Source: VGJV01 sp964646415
GTDB taxonomy: Bacteria; Patescibacteriota; Minisyncoccia; UBA6257; 2-01-FULL-56-20
DNA length: 16,814 nt
Direction: 5' to 3'
NCBI GenBank assembly: GCA_964646415.1
Contig: CAZYEL010000021.1
Coordinates: 1-16,814, forward strand
The first letter of the stretch is position 1; each line of letters begins with the position of its first letter. A program made the translations under genes and the position numbers. The notes under the pieces were generated by a model. That model was not told the DNA's origin. It saw nothing but the letters and a program-made list of their open reading frames with translations, and ran no database searches. Positions 13,431-16,814 of this stretch are shown here, piece by piece.

Positions 13431-13481
13431 GAGGGCAAACTATGAATATGGGATGTCATGACGTTGTGAAATTGAAAAAGC

Positions 13482-13514
13482 CAAAAGGCGCTATCGAAAA
13501 ACGGGCGCCTTTTG
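13482..13514 (+). terminator. Terminator-like hairpin after tyrA
   Basis: CAAAAGGCGC (13482-13491) and GCGCCTTTTG (13505-13514) form a perfect 10-bp stem with a 13-base loop. The A-run/T-run arms make it a plausible bidirectional intrinsic terminator. Confidence 0.65.
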
Positions 13515-13537
13515 AAATAGAATACGAGCGAATAATA

Positions 13538-13570
13538 GGGAAGGCGCTGACCATGTCCGGCGCCTTTCTT
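13538..13570 (+). terminator. Second terminator-like hairpin with related arms
   Basis: AAGGCGC (13541-13547) pairs with GCGCCTT (13560-13566), extended by wobble pairs and followed by TCTT. The arms repeat the AAGGCGC/GCGCCTT core of the hairpin 50 bases upstream. It ends just before the promoter of the next gene. Confidence 0.5.
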
Positions 13571-13576
13571 GCGTTA

Positions 13577-13585
13577 TGCTATACT
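13577..13585 (+). promoter_or_regulatory. Extended -10 promoter of the 6-TM gene
   Basis: TGC-TATACT is identical to the purA extended -10. Its end is 8 bases before the ATG at 13594, so transcription should begin about 2 bases before the start codon. An in-frame ATG at 13576 overlaps this promoter and is rejected as the start. Confidence 0.7.
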
Positions 13586-13593
13586 TATCGCCA

Positions 13594-14109
13594 ATGGAGC
13601 TGCTTGCGATTGCGCTCATGTGGCCGTCGCTTATCCTCGTCGTGGGGATGGTGTTTATATCGCTTACCGATGTCGGCGCGAGTTTTTCCATGCTCGCGGG
13701 TTTGTTCTTTTTGATACTGGTCTTCGGGCTTCGGGATAAGCTCGGTGGAGAGAAGCGCGCGGCGAACGAAGCGGAGCAGCTCGAAGAAGTGCGGCGGGGA
13801 GTCGTGGCGTTTTCGCTCGCGTTGCTCCTCCCGATTTTTGTGCGCTACCTTCTCGACCTTTCGGAGAAATCGCTTTCGGGCATGATTTTGTGCCTTATCT
13901 TGAGTTTCGGGATGGCGATTTGGGGAATGTTCGCGAAAGATAATAAAGTGTTCATGTACGGGAACGTCTTGGGCGGGCTCATCGCGGTGGTGTATCTCTA
14001 CAGCCAATTATGGAGCTTGGGAGAATTGCCGCGGATTGTGGGCGCCGCGTTCGGGCTCGCGGTTGCGGTCGTTATTTCGGTGATTAAGCTGCGCGACCGG
14101 CTCACATGA
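13594..14109 (+). CDS. 6-TM membrane protein, unknown function
   Basis: The 171-residue protein has likely membrane helices at about residues 5-24, 29-46, 70-88, 95-113, 122-139 and 147-164. A charged cytoplasmic loop (LRDKLGGEKRAANEAEQLEEVRRG, roughly 46-69, mixed acidic and basic) lies between helices 2 and 3. I recognise no family or catalytic motif. The start at ATG 13594 is set by the promoter, which overlaps the alternative upstream ATG. The stop overlaps the next gene's start as ATGA (14106-14109), so the two membrane proteins are translationally coupled and may form a complex (inference). Confidence 0.75.
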   Translation: MELLAIALMWPSLILVVGMVFISLTDVGASFSMLAGLFFLILVFGLRDKLGGEKRAANEAEQLEEVRRGVVAFSLALLLPIFVRYLLDLSEKSLSGMILCLILSFGMAIWGMFAKDNKVFMYGNVLGGLIAVVYLYSQLWSLGELPRIVGAAFGLAVAVVISVIKLRDRLT

Positions 14110-14522
14110 AAAACAATTCCATGATAAAAGTGGCGTTCGGAGGAATTATCTTCCTTTTCAGCGTGGCGCTCGCGTACTTCACCGCCAATTATTTTGAGGC
14201 GAACGGCCCCATAGATTACTGGCCTGCGCTTGCGGCGTTCGCGGGGGCGTATGTGCTCATTGGTATCGTCGTCGCATCTGTTTTTGTGGTGAGTCTCGGA
14301 TTCCTTTTCTCCGCGGACGTGCTTATTCTCCACCTTTTAATCGAGAATTACGGCAAATATGCGAACGTCTACAAAGCGACGATTATAGGGGTAATTCTCC
14401 TCGTGCTCTATATATTCACCTGGCTGAAACTGAAAGACAGGAATGAGGACGATGCCGCCCCCGTGGCGAGGGCGGGTTCCGGGGTTTCCTCGCCCGCAGG
14501 TCCGCTTCAGAGGAACTACTAG
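14106..14522 (+). CDS. Small membrane protein with polar C-terminal tail
   Basis: The 138-residue protein has membrane segments at about 8-28, 42-76 (long enough for two passes or a hairpin) and 90-107. The final 30 residues (from KDRNEDDAAPVARAG) are polar, Pro/Ala/Gly-rich and probably disordered and cytoplasmic. No family is recognised. The start is the ATG of the ATGA overlap with the 6-TM gene, indicating a two-gene operon. Its stop TAG lies within CTAG, which also provides the stop of the convergent DUF167 gene, so the two coding regions overlap by four bases tail to tail with no room for a separate terminator. Confidence 0.72.
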   Translation: MKNNSMIKVAFGGIIFLFSVALAYFTANYFEANGPIDYWPALAAFAGAYVLIGIVVASVFVVSLGFLFSADVLILHLLIENYGKYANVYKATIIGVILLVLYIFTWLKLKDRNEDDAAPVARAGSGVSSPAGPLQRNY

Positions 14523-14737
14523 TTTATTTCAAACACTTTTTCCCTGGAAGAAGCGCCGGAGATAAGCCGCACGTGGGCAAGCGAGACGCCGAAATGCTCC
14601 GCAAGCATTTTCATGATTGCGAAGTTGGCCTTGTTCTCTTTCGGAGGTTCTTGTACGGAAACGGTGTAGTGCGCGTCGTCGAGTTTCTCAATCGCGGCGA
14701 CTTTTGCATTTGGTTTTGCGCGAATAAAAACTTTCAT
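14519..14737 (-). CDS. DUF167 / YggU (UPF0235) family protein
   Basis: The 72-residue protein starts MKVFIRAKPNAKV and contains EPPKENKANFAIMKMLAEHFGVS and VRLISGASSREKVFEI. These are the PP.....KAN..L...LA..f.v....v.l..G..sr.K pattern of DUF167. The family fold is known, but its function is not. The start at 14737 is chosen because it aligns with the family N-terminus. The frame continues upstream to an ATG at 14755, but that would add six residues overlapping a likely -10 (TATGTG on the minus strand, 14751-14756). It is divergent from the 14795 gene, with a 57-base shared promoter region. Confidence 0.88.
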   Translation of the reverse strand: MKVFIRAKPNAKVAAIEKLDDAHYTVSVQEPPKENKANFAIMKMLAEHFGVSLAHVRLISGASSREKVFEIN

Positions 14738-14771
14738 ATGAGTTTGTGCACACATAGCGAGAAGTGCATTG

Positions 14772-14780
14772 TGTTACACT
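14772..14780 (+). promoter_or_regulatory. Extended -10 promoter of the pseudopilin-domain gene
   Basis: TGT-TACACT fits the extended -10 pattern. Transcription should begin near 14787, about 8 bases before the ATG at 14795, again too short a leader for a normal ribosome binding site. Confidence 0.55.
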
Positions 14781-14794
14781 CTACATAATACTCC

Positions 14795-16186
14795 ATGGTG
14801 AATGATGAGTTGCGCGCATACGTACAATCCCAGCTTGAGCGGGGGGTGAGGGCCGATGCGGTTAAAGCCGCAATCTTGAAGATAGGGTGGTCTCCGGAAG
14901 ACGCCGAAGAAGCTATGCAGAGTGCCGTGCCCCCGGCGTCGCCCGCAGTTCCCACCGTGCCATCCGTTCCCGTTTCATCTGAGGGAGGTGGTTCGGCTGC
15001 GGGAGCGGCATCTCCGGCTTCCAACCTGCCGAGCACTCTTATCACGCCCACCGAGCTTACTGTTGCAAAAACTCCCACTGCTCCAAAAACTCCGCCGGTT
15101 GCCGCTGCATCAGCCTCTCTCGATTCCATTTCCCCGGTCGTTCCGAGTTCATCTCCTAAAATAAGCGGGATGCCGTCCCGGATAGTGAGCGATATGTCCA
15201 AAGGAAAAAGTCCGGCGGACACGCTTCAGATTCCCACCGAGCCTGCCGAGTCCGTTCCGGAAGTCGTTCCCATAAATGCGGCGCCCGAAGCTGTGGCGGC
15301 AAAGCCCGCGGCGCATAAATTTTCCCCGATTCTCATCGTGCTCCTGGTTGCGATTATAGGGGCAGCAATCGTCTTTGGCTATTGGTATGTGACACGCGAA
15401 GAAGTTCCCGTGGCTCCGCCTCCGGCCGCAGTGGAAAGCGTTGCATCCACGCCGGAGATCGTTGTCCCCGTTGTTCCCGCCGAAGACCCCGACATCGCGG
15501 CAGCGAAGGAGATATTCGAAATGATTCGCCAGGTGAACGCAAGGAAGGATGCGGTGCTGGAACGGCAATATTTGAGCAAACAAACGCTTGCCACGCTCGC
15601 ATCTTCCACGAAATGGCAGCCGGTGTGGTACAAAGATCTTGAATTCTTGAGTGCGGCGAAGGAAGGCGAGGCGGTGATTCTGCATGTTGTTTCCATAAAA
15701 GAGAACGGGGCAACGAGCACTGCGGAAACGGTCTTTGTGAAAGAGGAAACGGGGTGGAAACTCGGGATTGCAGAAACGATCCAAAGAGGGGCAAGCCTTC
15801 TGGAATCCCAACAGCGGGATGCGAGGCGTGTTGCAGATCTCCAACGGGTTCGAATTGGACTCGAACTATACTGGCAGAAGAATACTTCGTATCCAGTCAA
15901 TCTTGATTTAGTTTCCTCTGTAACTGCTCGTCTTCCTAAGGATCCTGTGACAAGTTCAAGCTATTTTTATCAGCCTTTGCCAAGCGAGTGTTTTGGGAAC
16001 TCTACGAGTATTTGTGCCAACTACCGTTTGTCTGCGAATCTTGAAAGTCAGAAAGGCAGTTTTGTCACGAGCGGAGGTCCGTGCCAACCAGGAACTACTG
16101 GTTATTGCTACAGCGTGGATAACAGTCCAGGCACTGGTGCAATTACCACGAGCACGAAATCTGCTGCAAGTAGCACGGGGCGGTAG
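14795..16186 (+). CDS. Single-pass membrane protein with Pro/Ala linker and C-terminal pseudopilin-like domain
   Basis: This 463-residue protein has several parts. Residues 1-43 form a small helical domain (LRAYVQSQLERGVRADAV... GWSPEDAEEAM), UBA-like in pattern. Residues 44-175 are a Pro/Ala/Ser-rich, low-complexity linker. Residues 177-199 are one membrane helix. Residues 230-330 form a possible NTF2-like domain. Residues 341-463 begin RDARRVADLQRVRIGLELYWQKN (split here) and continue TSYPVNL, the pattern of GspG-type major pseudopilins after their N-terminal helix. Four Cys (399, 407, 430, 438) could form two disulfides. The usual prepilin peptidase site and hydrophobic helix are missing before this domain, so it is displayed by the internal membrane helix instead. 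From about 15840 onward the codons become more AT-rich than the first two thirds. A strong terminator follows. Function unknown; surface or envelope role inferred. Confidence 0.75.
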   Translation: MVNDELRAYVQSQLERGVRADAVKAAILKIGWSPEDAEEAMQSAVPPASPAVPTVPSVPVSSEGGGSAAGAASPASNLPSTLITPTELTVAKTPTAPKTPPVAAASASLDSISPVVPSSSPKISGMPSRIVSDMSKGKSPADTLQIPTEPAESVPEVVPINAAPEAVAAKPAAHKFSPILIVLLVAIIGAAIVFGYWYVTREEVPVAPPPAAVESVASTPEIVVPVVPAEDPDIAAAKEIFEMIRQVNARKDAVLERQYLSKQTLATLASSTKWQPVWYKDLEFLSAAKEGEAVILHVVSIKENGATSTAETVFVKEETGWKLGIAETIQRGASLLESQQRDARRVADLQRVRIGLELYWQKNTSYPVNLDLVSSVTARLPKDPVTSSSYFYQPLPSECFGNSTSICANYRLSANLESQKGSFVTSGGPCQPGTTGYCYSVDNSPGTGAITTSTKSAASSTGR

Positions 16187-16202
16187 TTGCTCCGTTGAGA
16201 AG

Positions 16203-16241
16203 AAAAAACCAGCCCATGCGCAGCGCAGGGCTGGTTTTTTT
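16203..16241 (+). terminator. Strong Rho-independent terminator
   Basis: AACCAGCCC (16207-16215) pairs with GGGCTGGTT (16228-16236), flanked by an A-run on the left and a run of T bases (16235-16241) on the right. TGCG/CGCA extends the stem inside. It lies 17 bases after the stop of the 14795 gene and could work in both directions. Confidence 0.88.
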
Positions 16242-16286
16242 GCCCTCCCCGAGAGGAAAGCTCCGGACTTTCAATCCGAGGCTTCA

Positions 16287-16649
16287 GCACGGGGAATCAC
16301 TAGCGCTACGTATGACCGAAAGTTGCAGGAGCTTAAAGACAAACAGCATCGCTTGAATATCGAGCTTGAAGAATTTACGAAAGCCGATCACGAGTATCAT
16401 ATCCACGTAAACATTGTGTTAAATCTCTGCCGGTACATGGGCGAGATTTTTGAAAGTTCTAAACCAAGCCAGAAACGCGCGATGTTGAATCTTTTACTTC
16501 AGAACCCGACCGTGCGCGGCAGAAAGCTAGAGTTTGCCTTGCGTAAACCCTTTACTTCGGTGCTTGAATTGGCTGGTTGTCCTAACTGGCTCCGAACGCT
16601 GAACGAAATCCGAACTTTTTTTCGCGAAAATCCGAACGCTGAATTTTGA
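16287..16649 (+). pseudogene. 3' remnant of a serine recombinase
   Basis: The frame encodes a C-terminal segment beginning ARGITSATYDRKLQELK. It has a coiled-coil stretch (DKQHRLNIELEEFTKADHEY), then FESSKPSQKRAMLNLLLQNP, GRKLEFALRKPF and a final CPNWLRTLNEIRTFF. This is the tail typical of large or zinc-ribbon serine recombinases of integrative elements (FESS..EKR.LL..LL.N....g.kLef.lr.PF). The catalytic resolvase domain and zinc ribbon are absent. Upstream, the frame reads through the terminator at 16203-16241, which is not recombinase sequence. The fragment is therefore a truncated relic, probably of an integrated element now lost or rearranged. The exact 5' edge of homology is uncertain by about 20-50 bases. 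Confidence 0.75.
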
Positions 16650-16664
16650 GAAACTTTTAAGCTC

Positions 16665-16713
16665 GGGCGGGCAAAAAGGAAGGGGGTTGGGGGGAAGGAA
16701 TTTTTGCCCGCCC
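16665..16713. repeat. 13-bp inverted repeat around a G-rich loop, after the recombinase remnant
   Basis: GGGCGGGCAAAAA (16665-16677) pairs perfectly with TTTTTGCCCGCCC (16701-16713). The 23-base loop contains runs of 5 and 6 G. It follows the recombinase stop by 15 bases and may be its terminator or part of the element's end. Confidence 0.7.
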
Positions 16714-16739
16714 TCGCTTTTCCGCCGTCGCCGAATTTC

Positions 16740-16760
16740 GTGCCAGTTGAAAACTGGCAC
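16740..16760. repeat. 9-bp hairpin near the right end
   Basis: GTGCCAGTT (16740-16748) and AACTGGCAC (16752-16760) form a perfect stem with a GAA loop. With the 16665-16713 hairpin it makes up most of the 165 bases after the recombinase relic. No gene was recognised in 16650-16814. Confidence 0.6.
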
Positions 16761-16814
16761 GCCGCCTAAAAATTTAGAATGTTCTAATTTCTCCTTTGAA
16801 TAACCACTCTGGAA

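Noticed and set aside
13442..13714. 90-residue ORF starting MNMGCHDVVKLKK after a good AGGAGG
   Set aside because: It runs through two terminator-like hairpins and the promoter and start of the 6-TM gene, and its C-terminal half is Arg/Cys/Ser-rich shadow sequence. Kept only as a finding.
16254..16283. A stem with a CTTTCAA 7-base loop that resembles a tRNA anticodon arm (Glu UUC)
   Set aside because: The stem has a mismatch, and no T-arm (GGTTCGAATCC-like), D-arm or acceptor pairing could be found around it.
15993..16286. 5' part of the open frame leading into the recombinase remnant
   Set aside because: It overlaps the end of the pseudopilin-domain gene in another frame and reads through a strong terminator, so only the 3' part is recombinase-like.
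16527..16760. 77-residue minus-strand ORF starting MPVFNWHEIRRRRKS
   Set aside because: It is encoded by the hairpins and by the antisense of the recombinase relic, with low-complexity Pro/Lys/Arg content. Probably not translated.

Overview
The window looks like a piece of a small-genome bacterium of the Patescibacteria (CPR), probably a Parcubacteria-like lineage. This is an inference. It rests on promoters placed so close to start codons that several transcripts should be leaderless, on short membrane proteins with no clear homologue, on a Pro/Ala-linker membrane protein ending in a pseudopilin-like domain, and on several variant nucleotide-biosynthesis enzymes. Most of the window is GC-rich, with many GCG, CGC and CTC codons. 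The type I restriction gene at the left end, parts of purB, and the right end have a visibly different composition.

Layout. 1-2249: C-terminal two thirds or more of a type I restriction HsdR subunit, cut by the window edge. 2375-3473: three membrane proteins on the + strand (a 4-TM unknown, a 39-residue single-TM protein, and a DUF2585/UPF0314 protein). 3679-4422: a LexA-type repressor. 4502-6013: PurA. 6165-7292 (-): PyrD. 7360-11492: a tight purC-purB-purH operon, with two identical-length 11-nt overlaps. 11570-12136 (-): an extracytoplasmic sensor-like protein with no output domain. 12351-13430: a TyrA-type prephenate dehydrogenase with an ACT-like tail, followed by two terminator-like hairpins. 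13594-14522: two overlapping membrane proteins. 14519-14737 (-): a DUF167/YggU protein. 14795-16186: a membrane protein with a C-terminal pseudopilin-like domain. 16287-16649: the 3' remnant of a serine recombinase, followed by strong inverted repeats.

Functionally, PurC, PurB and PurH run consecutive late steps from CAIR to IMP. PurA, with PurB again, converts IMP to AMP. PyrD makes orotate for pyrimidines from a promoter region shared with purC. The centre of the window is therefore a nucleotide-biosynthesis cluster, flanked by DNA-damage control (LexA), a defence gene (HsdR) and a recombinase relic.

The most interesting non-gene signals are these. (1) An imperfect repeat of about 90-115 bp occurs twice, at 3490-3602 (+) and 6023-6128 (-). 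Each copy lies just downstream of a gene in the same sense, and some base pairs appear to be preserved by compensatory change. (2) Two palindromic inserts sit inside purH, in the same codon phase with shared ends, and resemble in principle the protein-coding palindromic elements known from Rickettsia. (3) A perfect 48-bp palindrome separates purH from the convergent next gene. (4) TGnTAnnnT extended -10 promoters lie only a few bases upstream of start codons.
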